From NCBI GenBank assembly GCA_024639185.1, contig JAHEIW010000003.1, forward strand, positions 44,247 to 108,246: a stretch of DNA of 64,000 nt, in the 5' to 3' direction. Made by a program: the position numbers and the translations under genes. Shown here one piece after another: positions 12,480 through 20,723 of this stretch. The notes beneath the pieces are model-generated. The model worked only from the letters and a program-made list of their open reading frames with translations, did no database searches and was not told the DNA's origin. Every line of letters starts with the position of its first letter. Position 1 is the first letter of the stretch. Source of the stretch: Deltaproteobacteria bacterium. GTDB lineage: Bacteria > Desulfobacterota > Desulfobacteria > Desulfobacterales > JAHEIW01.

Positions 12480-13073
12480 ATGGGCGGACGCGGACCTAAA
12501 TATTTGCAACTTTTTGTTTTTTCTCTTGCTTTACTTGCCTTTGTGCCATCGGGGTATGCGGATATTTACCGTTACATCGATGAAAACGGGGTGATGCATT
12601 TTACCAACACCCCGACCTCCAATACCCAGGAATACAAACTTTATCTTAAAGAAAGAACAACCTTTTCCAGAAAGTTTTACGCCACCGACAAATATGATCG
12701 GTTAATCTCCAACGCTTCAGCACAAACCGGGATCGATTCACGCCTGTTAAAAGCCATGATTAAAGCCGAATCGGACTTTAATCCGCGGGCTATCTCCAAA
12801 AAAGGCGCCATGGGGCTGATGCAGATCATGCCCGAGAACTTCAAAATGCTGGATCTGCAAAATCCATTTGATCCCTGGCAAAATATCAGGGCCGGTGCGC
12901 GCTATTTTCAACAGCTCTACGAGCGTTTCAATGGCAAACTGGCGCTTTCGCTGGCGGCCTACAATGCCGGGCCCACCGCTGTCGACCGCTATAAAAGAAT
13001 CCCGCCCTATAAAGAAACCGAAGAGTATGTTCGACGGGTCCTCAGGTATTATCGAAACCTTAAACAACTTTAA
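12480..13073 (+). CDS. Lytic transglycosylase, SLT family, with DUF4124-like N-terminus
   Basis: The product is 197 residues: an export signal (LFVFSLALLAFVPSGYA), a short DUF4124-like segment (DIYRYIDENGVMHFTNTP), and a soluble lytic transglycosylase domain. The domain shows MIKAESDFNPRAISKKGAMG with the catalytic Glu, LMQIMP, and SLAAYNAGPTAV. Such enzymes cleave the MurNAc-GlcNAc bond of peptidoglycan in the periplasm and produce 1,6-anhydro ends. Length and arrangement match the DUF4124-SLT architecture common in Desulfobacterota. GAGG lies 6 bases before the ATG. It is followed by the HDOD remnant. Confidence 0.93.
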   Translation: MGGRGPKYLQLFVFSLALLAFVPSGYADIYRYIDENGVMHFTNTPTSNTQEYKLYLKERTTFSRKFYATDKYDRLISNASAQTGIDSRLLKAMIKAESDFNPRAISKKGAMGLMQIMPENFKMLDLQNPFDPWQNIRAGARYFQQLYERFNGKLALSLAAYNAGPTAVDRYKRIPPYKETEEYVRRVLRYYRNLKQL

Positions 13074-13148
13074 TCCAGCGCTCCTTCGCTCCTTTCTCAG
13101 CGTTCAGATCTCAGTACCCGTGCCTTGTCCTGCCCAAAGGGTTAAAAT

Positions 13149-13493
13149 TTGAGTCAATTAAATGACTTTTTGCCAATAAATCTATTGTTTAAAAGCCCTT
13201 TAGATCTTTGCCTGAAGATTCCCCCCCTGCCGGCGGCTCTCAATCGCCTGATAAGCGAAATCAATCGATCCGAACCCGACATCGATCGGCTGGTGCAGTA
13301 CATATCCGCTGATCCTGAAATTACCGCCAGGGTGATCAAAACGGTCAACTCCTCCTTGTATTCACCGCGTGTTCCGGTTGCCGATGTGAAACGGGCCGTT
13401 ACCATGCTGGAGGCGATTCTATTTAACCGCATTATCGGCGGGCTTCCCTATCCCCTGTGGCGGGCGTTTTTCTTTTCTGCAAGCGATCGATGA
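13149..13493 (+). pseudogene. HDOD-domain protein remnant (3'-truncated)
   Basis: The frame opens with TTG at 13149 and shows the N-terminal third of an HDOD domain: LKIPPLPAALNRLISEINR, IDRLVQYISADPEITARVIKTVNSSLY, and VADVKRAVTMLE. Complete HDOD domains are about 200 residues; the recognisable part stops near residue 88 (about position 13412). What follows reads IIGGLPYPLWRAFFFSASDR, which is the antisense of the alkaline phosphatase 3' end. The remnant therefore looks cut off where the convergent phosphatase gene now lies. Confidence 0.6.
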
Positions 13494-14577
13494 GAATTTG
13501 ACCCACGCGAGCATTATCCAATATTCCGCTGAAATCGGCACTCGATGGTCCATAGGCAAAGATGGGGACCATTGATGCCGTGTGCCCGCCGGTTGTGAAT
13601 GCGGTTGCGGAAACCTGCCGGTCTTGAATCGAACCGTCGTGCAGTGCGAGCCCACCGGCCTCGTGATCAGCGGTTACCACCATCAAGGTGCGACCTTCTG
13701 ATTGGGCAAAATCCAGTGCTGCGCCAATCGCAGTATCAAAATCGAGCATTTCTGAAATAATGTTAGGCGCATCCTTATGGTGGGCGGCCCAGTCAATCTG
13801 AGAGCCTTCGACCATCAGGACGAATCCATTGGTATTTTTTGATAGAATTTGAATGGCCAAACGGGTTAACCGGGCCAGCGTATAATCACGGTTCGCTGCT
13901 GCGGGCAGACCTCCGGGTGCCAGCAGGGCCGCCAATTTTTGGCCGTCGCTGTTCGCTGATAAGTTATCAGCGCTCAGCACCAGCGGCATGCGGGATTCGA
14001 GGGCTGCCAGTAAATTCTTATCATCTTTTCGCCGGCTGCCTTGCCTGGAAGCCGGCACAAAATACCCCCGGCCCCCGCCGATTAAAACATCGATGCCGCT
14101 GTTGACAATCTGTTCGGCGATCTCGGCCTGCTTGCGACGGTTATCCACGTGGGTCATAAAAGCTGCCGGCGTGGCATGGGTAACCGATGAGGTCACCACC
14201 ACACCGGTGGACTTACCCACATCCCGGGCGTGTTCAAAAAGGGTTTTTAAGGGAGTGCTGTCCGGCAAAACCGAAACGGCCCGGTTGTTGGTTTTTTTTC
14301 CGGTTGCTAGCGCAGTTGATGCCGCCGCTGATTCGGTCACCAGCCGGTTGGCCGAATGGGTGGTCACCAGACCGCTGACAGGAAATTTTTCCAGGTTTAA
14401 GGTGCCCGCTGCGATCTTGCCGGCGGTAATGTGGGCCACACCCATGCCGTCGCCGATGCATAAGATAATGTTATGCGGATAATGGTTGCCAGCGTCACAA
14501 CCCAGCAGAAGAAACGCACAAAGAAGGCACATACGATAAAGGCGGAAGGATTTTATTAAATCCAGAAGAGAGCTCAT
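13432..14577 (-). CDS. Alkaline phosphatase (PhoA family), predicted lipoprotein
   Basis: The product is 381 residues. After a hydrophobic segment ending in LLLGC, a probable lipobox, comes IILCIGDGMG (metal-binding DG), TESAAASTALATGKKTNN with the nucleophilic Ser, THATPAAFMTHVDNR, LMVEGSQIDWAAHHKD, VTADHEAGG and FTTGGHTASMVPIFAYGP with the metal-binding His residues. In E. coli PhoA the nucleophile context is DSA; here it is ESA. The enzyme hydrolyses phosphomonoesters outside the cytoplasm. It is somewhat shorter than E. coli PhoA (about 470). Its 3' end overlaps the HDOD remnant by about 60 bp. Confidence 0.92.
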   Translation of the reverse strand: MSSLLDLIKSFRLYRMCLLCAFLLLGCDAGNHYPHNIILCIGDGMGVAHITAGKIAAGTLNLEKFPVSGLVTTHSANRLVTESAAASTALATGKKTNNRAVSVLPDSTPLKTLFEHARDVGKSTGVVVTSSVTHATPAAFMTHVDNRRKQAEIAEQIVNSGIDVLIGGGRGYFVPASRQGSRRKDDKNLLAALESRMPLVLSADNLSANSDGQKLAALLAPGGLPAAANRDYTLARLTRLAIQILSKNTNGFVLMVEGSQIDWAAHHKDAPNIISEMLDFDTAIGAALDFAQSEGRTLMVVTADHEAGGLALHDGSIQDRQVSATAFTTGGHTASMVPIFAYGPSSADFSGILDNARVGQILIDRLQKRKTPATGDREARR

Positions 14578-14590
14578 TTTGATAACGGAG

Positions 14591-15097
14591 TCAAGGGGTT
14601 GAATCCTTTGAAGTTGCCATCGCCAGAACCCGCTCGACGATTGAACGGGCGATCTGATCAGATTTATCCAGGACCGAGGCCGAGGTCATGGCATCCACAC
14701 CGGGTGTATCAGGCTTCCAACTATCCTGGATGCCGGTGGTCAATACAATTATTTTATTTTTCTGGGGCTCACGATCGATAAAACTTTCTACCCGGGGGTC
14801 CGGCCGCCCGGCCATGCACCGGTTAATGATCACAATGGCAGAAAATTCAGCAGTGGATTGACTTTTGAGACCGTTGACATCAATGATCTTTAAATAAATG
14901 GCGTTTTGATTCAGACGATCATAGATTTCAGACACCACAGCCTGTTTAAACTTGCTATTCTGGGTGGCCACCAGAACTTTCTTGTCAGAAGCAGCCGGCA
15001 GGCCACTTTCAATCGTTTCTACCGGCTGTGATGCACACCCCCAAACCACCAGACTCATCCCTATCAACAATTGTCGGATCATGATTCTGAATTCCAT
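14591..15097 (-). CDS. Predicted lipoprotein with flavodoxin-like fold pattern, unknown function
   Basis: The product is 168 residues (or 163 from the ATG at 15082). MIRQLLIGMSLVVWGCASQP is a clear lipoprotein signal with Cys. The mature region reads KVLVATQNSKFKQAVVSEIYDRL, then FSAIVIINRCM, then KIIVLTTGI, an alternating strand-helix pattern like flavodoxin-type or phosphopantetheinyl domains. The usual flavodoxin phosphate loop is not evident, so FMN binding is not claimed. It lies 13 bp upstream of the alkaline phosphatase gene on the same strand and is probably cotranscribed with it. Confidence 0.65.
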   Translation of the reverse strand: MEFRIMIRQLLIGMSLVVWGCASQPVETIESGLPAASDKKVLVATQNSKFKQAVVSEIYDRLNQNAIYLKIIDVNGLKSQSTAEFSAIVIINRCMAGRPDPRVESFIDREPQKNKIIVLTTGIQDSWKPDTPGVDAMTSASVLDKSDQIARSIVERVLAMATSKDSTP

Positions 15098-15214
15098 CTT
15101 GATTTGTTTGCGCGATTGGCTGTTTTAAGAAAACATAAGCATTGTCCAAAGAAAGCAAGCCGATCAAGGCTGATTTTCATAACTTTGTAGCCTTGTCTTT
15201 AAGGTTTTGGCGGT

Positions 15215-15580
15215 TTAGCGGGGCAACTGGATGGTAACGGTTTTGCCGCCGAAGCCGTGGACCGAGTCGTGGGCCTGAATGGTTACGGCGGAGATGCCTG
15301 TGGGGATCGTCACACCACCCAGACTGCGCGTAAACGGTTGCTCGTTTTCATGCGGATGATGAAGCGTGCGTGTAGCCAGTACGGTAACGTCGGAGGCCAC
15401 CACGTCCCATTTATTGGCATAGTGGTCCCACCCCTTGTCCTCGTGGCGCACGGTCACGAAAAACTGGAATGTATCGGGGCCGGTCGCTTTGACATCGACT
15501 TTCAACACATCAGCTTCATCCGTAAAACCGGAGCTCATCAGCATCACTGTGCACAAAACCATTGTGACTAAGACCTTCAT
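15215..15580 (-). CDS. Conserved exported hypothetical protein
   Basis: The ATG at 15580 gives a 121-residue protein: signal peptide MKVLVTMVLCTVMLMSSGF, then a beta-rich domain with F-FVTVRHEDKGWDHYANKWDVV, LATRTLHHPHENEQPFTRSL and GFGGKTVTIQLPR. The frame is open much further upstream (to 15853), but that part overlaps the next gene in a different frame, and GGAAGGGA sits at proper distance before the ATG at 15580. I recognise the pattern GWDHYAN and HPHENEQPFTRSL as conserved among proteobacterial hypothetical proteins, with no known role. Confidence 0.7.
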   Translation of the reverse strand: MKVLVTMVLCTVMLMSSGFTDEADVLKVDVKATGPDTFQFFVTVRHEDKGWDHYANKWDVVASDVTVLATRTLHHPHENEQPFTRSLGGVTIPTGISAVTIQAHDSVHGFGGKTVTIQLPR

Positions 15581-15596
15581 GGTAAGTCCCTTCCGT

Positions 15597-15965
15597 TCAG
15601 GAAAGCAGGGTGTCATCAACATGGCTCGCAAATTCTTCGGATCGAACTTCGGTCGCGCCGGTGGCGATATAGGCATGAGATGCCACCCGGCAACCCAGGA
15701 GGGTGGCATGGGGGCTAATAAAGGCATGCTCGCCGATTCGAACCGGATGATCGACACCTTCAACTCTGGTTGCACGGACAACCGCATTTTCACAAATGAT
15801 GCAGCACGCCCCGATCTCAACGCCCGATGCTTCTGAATCGATGACGGTGCCAAACATCACGCGCGCCTGTGCGCCCACTGTAACATTGCCACAAATAACG
15901 GCTGTGGGCGCAACATAGACCGACGTATCTATCCTGGGCTCAATCCCCCGATGCTTGATCATCAT
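15597..15965 (-). CDS. Left-handed beta-helix (hexapeptide) protein, gamma carbonic anhydrase-like, short
   Basis: The product is 122 residues and consists almost entirely of hexapeptide turns: VYVAPTAVICGNVTVGAQARVMFGTVI, VEIGACCIICENAVV, VRIGEHAFISPHATLLGCRVASHAYIATGA. This is the gamma carbonic anhydrase-like fold also used by many acyltransferases. Family members are usually 170 residues or more; here the last turns and the C-terminal helix are missing. The gene may be 3'-truncated or a minimal version. It lies 16 bp before the exported hypothetical protein gene and probably shares its transcript. Confidence 0.7.
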   Translation of the reverse strand: MMIKHRGIEPRIDTSVYVAPTAVICGNVTVGAQARVMFGTVIDSEASGVEIGACCIICENAVVRATRVEGVDHPVRIGEHAFISPHATLLGCRVASHAYIATGATEVRSEEFASHVDDTLLS

Positions 15966-16052
15966 AGCTTTCTCATCCTCCGATCATAATGATTTTTTTT
16001 ACCTACCAGAGAGCCGCTTATCGTTTCATAAATAATCCCTTGAAGCTGGGCC

Positions 16053-16231
16053 GGTCATGTAAATTTCTTTCAGGCGCTATGATTTGCAAGTTGCCTGTGG
16101 CCTGATAGTTGGGATGATATCAACACTGTCGCTGAACCCAGGGCTCAAGGATTAATCATCCCGAATATCAGGCCAATGGGAGCCATGCGGGTAGCACACC
16201 AGCATAGCGCCTTTCAGAAAATAACATGACC
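16053..16231. repeat. Palindromic element, family B copy 1 (GGTCATGT ends)
   Basis: The ends are GGTCATGT-AAATTTCTTTCAGGCGCTAT on the left and ATAGCGCCTTTCAGAAAATA-ACATGACC on the right, inverted repeats of each other. Inside, GTGGCCTGATAGTTGGGATGAT pairs with ATCATCCCGAATATCAGGCCA, so the 179 bp sequence can form one long hairpin. It occupies a gap without genes (15966-16341). Related copies lie at 55236 and 60611. Confidence 0.85.
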
Positions 16232-16341
16232 TCACCCGACGTTGAGCCCGTTATAAAAAGAAAAGAACGGATTTTTGTAACCGGCAAACGGGCCAATCCC
16301 GTTTCACGGGGGCCTTCGGCCGGCATCGGGCTAAACTGGTT

Positions 16342-17085
16342 TTAAATACCCCATCCGCCTGATATTGGAATAGCAGCCGCAGTAATATAAGAAGCCTCGT
16401 CCGAGGCCAGAAAGGCAACCACACTGGCAATTTCTTCGGCCTCGCCCATGCGGCCTAAAGGGGTCTGATCGACAATGGGCTGTTTGTACTTGTCGGCCAT
16501 GAATTTTTCGATGGTGGGTGTGCGGGTTAGACCCGGCAGGACTGCATTGACGGTGACACCCTGCGGGCCGGCTTCTTTGGCCACCGATTTGGTCAGTCCG
16601 ATCACCCCGGCCTTGGCCGTGGAATAGGCCACTTCGGCTTTGGCTCCGGTCAGGGCGTAAATCGAGGAGACATTGATCACGCGGCCCCAACCGGCGATGC
16701 GCATATCCGGCAGCAGCAGCTGAATCAGTACAAACGGGACAACCAGATGGATAGCGAGAACATCTAAAAAGTCGTCACTGCTAATTTTGGCCGTGGTTCC
16801 GGGTCGGTCATAACCGGCATTGTTTACCAGAATATCGATGCGCCCTTCCTGCTTTGCTTCCTGAACGGCTGCTTTTAGCACTTGGATGTCCGTCAGATCC
16901 AGCGACCGGGTGAAGACCTGCCTGCCCATGGCCTTGATATTTTTAGCTGTGGCTGAAAGGGTCTTGGGATTTTTGTCCAACAAGACCACATCCGCGCCCT
17001 TTGAGGCCAGGACCTCCGCACAGGCCCGACCGATCCCCTGTCCCGCCCCGGTTATCAATGCCTTATGACCGCTACGATTCGCCAC
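16342..17085 (-). CDS. SDR family oxidoreductase (FabG-like)
   Basis: The product is 247 residues, starting at GTG 17085, which follows AAGGAGACAGGC. This start is preferred over the open frame up to 17277 because the upstream part overlaps the preceding gene. The short-chain dehydrogenase motifs are complete: ALITGAGQGIGRA (cofactor TGxxxGxG), ILVNNAGYDRPG (NNAG), INVSSIYALTGAKAEVAYSTAKAG (catalytic S, Y and K), VNAVLPGLTRTP, and the end ITAAAIPISGGWGI. An Asp after the second strand (VVLLDKN) suggests NAD rather than NADP. Substrate unknown; FabG-like or acetoacetyl-CoA reductase-like activity is possible. Confidence 0.88.
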   Translation of the reverse strand: MANRSGHKALITGAGQGIGRACAEVLASKGADVVLLDKNPKTLSATAKNIKAMGRQVFTRSLDLTDIQVLKAAVQEAKQEGRIDILVNNAGYDRPGTTAKISSDDFLDVLAIHLVVPFVLIQLLLPDMRIAGWGRVINVSSIYALTGAKAEVAYSTAKAGVIGLTKSVAKEAGPQGVTVNAVLPGLTRTPTIEKFMADKYKQPIVDQTPLGRMGEAEEIASVVAFLASDEASYITAAAIPISGGWGI

Positions 17086-17096
17086 GCCTGTCTCCT

Positions 17097-17726
17097 TCAG
17101 TACGTCAAAAGGGGTGTTTTTGATAAATATTGTTTTGAATGTAATTCGGTTAATATGAAATGGGCCACATCCGCGCGTGATATTTTTCCGGCTTTGATGC
17201 CTTCCAGATCGGTCAGTGCCCGATAGGTTCCGGTTAGCGGACCATTGGTCAGAAATCCCGGGCGCACAATAACCCATTCCAGCTTCGATTTCCGCACCAG
17301 TTTTTCCTGGCGGTCTTTGTCTGCATAAATGGTTTTCAGCAAAAGCGGATTAAAGATTTTATCATAGAAAAATCCGCCATGATGTTTGCTATCGCCGGCA
17401 CCGATTCCGGTAACACAGATTAAAAGGCCTGATGCACTGCCGGTCATGGCATCGATAACGTTTTCGGTGCCCGCTGAAAATACGCTGACCGGTTTGCGGG
17501 TCGGATTGATTCCAATGGTGATGCATACGGCCTGCTGATCTGCAACAGCATTTCTGACAGCCTCTTTGTCGCGGATATCACCCTTGACCAAATCCAGCCG
17601 TTCGTCAAGAACCGGCAGCCGCCCGGGATCGCGCACCAATGCCCTTATTGAATGGCCGTCATCAAGGGCCTGTTCAACCAAGCTTCGGCCGATTCCGCGG
17701 GTTGCGCCAATGACCAATAGTTTCAT
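17097..17726 (-). CDS. NAD(P)-binding protein, NmrA/atypical SDR family
   Basis: This 209-residue protein has the N-terminal dinucleotide-binding signature LVIGATRGIGRSLVEQALDDGH, then IRALVRDPGRL and LVKGDIRDKEAV, typical of atypical extended SDRs that resemble NmrA and BVR-B. The classical YxxxK pair is not in the usual context. WVIVRPGFL and ISRADVAHFIL are the conserved C-terminal blocks. Such proteins act as flavin reductases, quinone reductases or redox sensors; the specific role is not visible. The stop codon lies 11 bp before the GTG of the SDR gene, so the two are likely one transcription unit. Confidence 0.8.
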   Translation of the reverse strand: MKLLVIGATRGIGRSLVEQALDDGHSIRALVRDPGRLPVLDERLDLVKGDIRDKEAVRNAVADQQAVCITIGINPTRKPVSVFSAGTENVIDAMTGSASGLLICVTGIGAGDSKHHGGFFYDKIFNPLLLKTIYADKDRQEKLVRKSKLEWVIVRPGFLTNGPLTGTYRALTDLEGIKAGKISRADVAHFILTELHSKQYLSKTPLLTY

Positions 17727-17744
17727 CTGCAGCTTTTCCCGGGC

Positions 17745-18581
17745 TTAGTTGGATTGAGGGGCGCCTTGCTCCAGACGCACCCATTTTATGGTTGCCCGTC
17801 GAATCAGGTCCTGCCAGAGTGCCTTGGGGTCGAGACTAAAAATGCTATCCGCGTCCGCCTGTAAGACATGCCAGTCGCCCCGGGTGCGCTCAAAATCGAG
17901 CTGATTGGGCGCCCAGCCGGCATAGCCTGCATACAGGCGAAACGGCTGTTCGGCACTTCCCTTTTTGATGAGGCCCTCCAGCACCTCCCAGCTTGCACTC
18001 ATATAGACATTATCAATGACGGGCTTAGCTGCCGCCGGGGTCTGATTTGATCGAATGAGCATCAGCATCTGATTGCCGGCCACCGGGCCGCCGACGTAGA
18101 CCATATCCTTGCGCTGCTTGAGCGCTTTTACGTCAGGAAACACCGTTGACAGCTTAACGTTTGATGGCCGATTGATCACCAGCCCCATGGCCCCGTCCGG
18201 CCCGTACTCAATCAACAGCACCACCGTCTCACTAAAATTAGGATCGCTTAGCCGACGGCTGGCCACCAAAAATTTCCCCTTAGCCAATTTTTCCCGAGGA
18301 CCCGGTGTGCCGGGGCCTTCTTTGGGAATGGCTGCTTCGAATAACCGTTCGGGCGGCTTTTGACTGCGTGCCCCCGCACGAACGTTGGGGCCCAAAAATG
18401 GCCAGCCGTTCAATACCAGCAACAATGTCAGCCAGAGGTAAAATGAGCGCCGATGCGGACGCCTGTATGAGAGGGTGCCAGCTGTCAGGGTCACCACCTT
18501 TGTGTGCCAACTAAAGTTTGAGATAACGATTCGCACTTCAGGGTTCGATGGGCGGCAGGCTGTGAAAAGAAAACCCCGCAT
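17745..18581 (-). CDS. AlgH/YqgE family protein with extra N-terminal membrane anchor
   Basis: Residues 95-278 make up a UPF0301/AlgH domain: GKFLVASRRLSDPNFSETVVLLIEY, GAMGLVINRPS, VYVGGPVAGNQMLML, LYAGYAGWAPNQLDFERTRGDW. The family is about 187 residues and usually cytoplasmic. Here the frame carries about 90 further residues including the basic-hydrophobic stretch RRPHRRSFYLWLTLLLVLNGWPFL, which looks like a signal anchor. The true start is uncertain: the first ATG (18581) has no clear ribosome binding site, and a GTG about 30 codons downstream is possible. The function of AlgH proteins is not settled. Confidence 0.8.
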   Translation of the reverse strand: MRGFLFTACRPSNPEVRIVISNFSWHTKVVTLTAGTLSYRRPHRRSFYLWLTLLLVLNGWPFLGPNVRAGARSQKPPERLFEAAIPKEGPGTPGPREKLAKGKFLVASRRLSDPNFSETVVLLIEYGPDGAMGLVINRPSNVKLSTVFPDVKALKQRKDMVYVGGPVAGNQMLMLIRSNQTPAAAKPVIDNVYMSASWEVLEGLIKKGSAEQPFRLYAGYAGWAPNQLDFERTRGDWHVLQADADSIFSLDPKALWQDLIRRATIKWVRLEQGAPQSN

Positions 18582-18600
18582 TCATCATGTGATACGGGGT
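18567..18600 (-). terminator. Rho-independent terminator for the NTF2-like lipoprotein gene
   Basis: Read on the minus strand, ACCCCG and CGGGGT arms (18595-18600 and 18573-18578) enclose a 16-base loop and are followed by TTTTCTTTT. It lies about 200 bp after the stop codon at 18798. Confidence 0.55.
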
Positions 18601-18797
18601 GTTTTCAACAGGCCATCTTCGATCCTTCCGGGCGAATGCGTTCAGATCTTTTTATGCGGAATCACCTATCGTTTGGAGCTCGGTGAATCTTTTTGATATT
18701 TACCCACAAATCATTTGCGGAGTCAAGAATACAACCCCTAAATAAATTTACGCGTGCGCGCCAATCCGTCACATCTCAGCCGGCCGATCAACGGGTT

Positions 18798-19328
18798 TTA
18801 TGTGCTAAAACCGATACCATTAAAGGCCTCCAGGCGGGCTTTGCGAACTCGCCAACGGCCTTCTGTTTTGAGCATTTCAAAATTAAGCTGGTACAAATCG
18901 GCGTTGTCGCCCACCTTTTCGATCCAGCCCCTGGGGTCGCCATAGAGGTCTCTTAGTTCGGGCATAACCCGCTCCTTCTTAACGATCAAAAAATATATTC
19001 CACACAACGCCCGATCATCTTCGGCCGAAAGCGTCACCGAAGGTTTGGGATACAAAATTTTTATTTGGCCATAGTGCTTCAAAGCCGACCGGATGATGCG
19101 CTTGATTACCGGACGATTGTATCCGCCCGGTTGACCTACGATGTCATCGGTGGCCAGCTCCATCAATCCATTGATATCATGGGCTTCGGCCAGCACGGCC
19201 CCTTTTTGAACCAGCGCCCGTATGGCTGCGGCATCATCTTGCTGCGAGCAGGCGGACGTCACCAAAAAGAAAACCCATGCGAGCATGGACAATCGCAGCG
19301 ATTTCCGGCGGCGGGTAACCCCTCTCAT
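18798..19328 (-). CDS. Predicted lipoprotein, NTF2/SnoaL-like fold
   Basis: The 176-residue product has a basic start (RGVTRRRKSLRL), a hydrophobic segment and the lipobox VTSAC near residue 27. The mature part begins AAIRALVQKGAVLAEAHDINGLMELATDDIVG, the helix pair that opens many SnoaL/NTF2-like domains, followed by strands ending in LNFEMLKTEGRWRVRKARLEAF. The fold assignment is by pattern only. No catalytic residues can be named. The 298 bp upstream (19329-19626) hold no gene. Confidence 0.65.
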   Translation of the reverse strand: MRGVTRRRKSLRLSMLAWVFFLVTSACSQQDDAAAIRALVQKGAVLAEAHDINGLMELATDDIVGQPGGYNRPVIKRIIRSALKHYGQIKILYPKPSVTLSAEDDRALCGIYFLIVKKERVMPELRDLYGDPRGWIEKVGDNADLYQLNFEMLKTEGRWRVRKARLEAFNGIGFST

Positions 19329-19626
19329 GATAAAGCCCCGGTATTGTCATGTGTTATATTGACCGCTATTGTAAATGCGGCTGCGGAACTTGTGATGAAT
19401 GATGGTGGATGATGGGTTGATTTTTTCAATCCAGGTTTGTAAGACGGCATTCATTTATCAGCCCCTTTGGTTTATCACACGTAACGGACATTCAGACAAA
19501 TCGATACCAGAAGCGAACACTTTTTACAACTTGGCAAAACATTTTTCCTTTTCCGTTTGGCTTGATGTGATAGTGGGTTTGAATAGTGCTTTTGGAGTTG
19601 TTTGTCCGCTGGTTTTTATGATGGTT

Positions 19627-20703
19627 TTAAAAAGGCAGCAACTCCAATTGGGAAAACACCATATAGGCAAACAGACAAATATAGCCCCATACCAGATATG
19701 CAACAAATGAACAGGTACTCTTGCCGGGCAGATGGTTAATGTTAAACGTATGCTTCTTTTCCTTCAGATAATCGGAGTATAATTTACAGCAGGAGATAAC
19801 ATAAATGGGTTTGAGAAACAGTTTAATCACACCGGTGGCAACTAAAATCGGTATGCCTGCGACCAAACAAAAGTTAAAAAATTCATGCTCAGGGTTTAAT
19901 AATTGCACGCAAAAGCCATAAAATTCATGCTCAGCATCTATTTGTGTTAGGAGCTTGACCAAACAATAGAAAGAACCGGTATAGGCCAGAATACCAACGA
20001 TCCAGCAAAGGACTGAATATCCCCCCCTTAATTTGATGACATCCCAGAGTTTACTTCTCACAAAAAGGACCGATGTTTTACCCGCATCGATCAATCCCCG
20101 GCCGGAGAGCAGGGCCGGCAGAACGCCGGCGGTGCCAACTTTCCAGGCATAATACATGGCCTCACCCGCGGTATGATCAACGATATTGATGTGATCATTT
20201 TTTTTGGGCAGCCGCCGCAGGATTGCCGTTACCGTCCACCAGCTGTCGGCCGTCTGAAACATCCACAAATTGCTGGCATTGGACAAGGCCATCGAAAAGC
20301 ATCCGGCAATGGTAGACGGATGCCCCTGTTGCCTCAGGAAATGTGCAGCGCCCATACAGCCGGTTAGGATGCCGATCGGATAACTGGCAAGCGCAACGCA
20401 AAAAAGGCTCCAAACGCCGATCAGCAGATTGGGTAAAATTTGGACAATCTCGGTTTCTGATTCCCAGATCTCCATGGGAATCCAGGCAATGCATTCAACC
20501 CACAGGCGATACACCATGCCAAGGACGGCCCATTGCAATAGGGCAAAGAGAATAATCTCTTTTTCTTTAAAGATTAATCCCATCGCGTAAACAATACGGC
20601 CGGAAAAATCGAGCAGGTTTTTACCTTTCCAGATTTGCTTTTTGACGCCCCGTTGGTGCAGATAATGCTTTGTGGCGATTCCAATGAAATCCAAACGGAA
20701 CAT
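19627..20703 (-). CDS. Integral membrane protein, unknown function
   Basis: The product is 358 residues with several hydrophobic segments: IILFALLQWAVLGMVYRLW, LIGVWSLFCVALASYPIGIL, YSVLCWIVGILAYTGSFYCL, FCLVAGIPILVATGVIKLF and the final SFVAYLVWGYICLFAYMVF. The arrangement resembles polytopic DUF6159-like proteins, which I mention only as a possibility. Two near-identical short segments, AEHEFYGFC and PEHEFFNFC, come from a duplicated AAAATTCATGCTCAG at 19877 and 19920. It lies 20 bp downstream of the DUF4870-type gene on the same strand, so both may act in the inner membrane together. Confidence 0.7.
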   Translation of the reverse strand: MFRLDFIGIATKHYLHQRGVKKQIWKGKNLLDFSGRIVYAMGLIFKEKEIILFALLQWAVLGMVYRLWVECIAWIPMEIWESETEIVQILPNLLIGVWSLFCVALASYPIGILTGCMGAAHFLRQQGHPSTIAGCFSMALSNASNLWMFQTADSWWTVTAILRRLPKKNDHINIVDHTAGEAMYYAWKVGTAGVLPALLSGRGLIDAGKTSVLFVRSKLWDVIKLRGGYSVLCWIVGILAYTGSFYCLVKLLTQIDAEHEFYGFCVQLLNPEHEFFNFCLVAGIPILVATGVIKLFLKPIYVISCCKLYSDYLKEKKHTFNINHLPGKSTCSFVAYLVWGYICLFAYMVFSQLELLPF

Positions 20704-20723
20704 AATGTGTCATCCCTCACCAG

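Noticed and set aside
15581-15853. N-terminal extension of the exported hypothetical gene
   Set aside because: It overlaps the hexapeptide gene in another frame, and a good ribosome binding site plus signal peptide begins at 15580.
19399-19710. 103-residue frame on the plus strand
   Set aside because: It overlaps the 3' end of the membrane protein on the opposite strand and begins in a gap without start signals or a recognisable domain.
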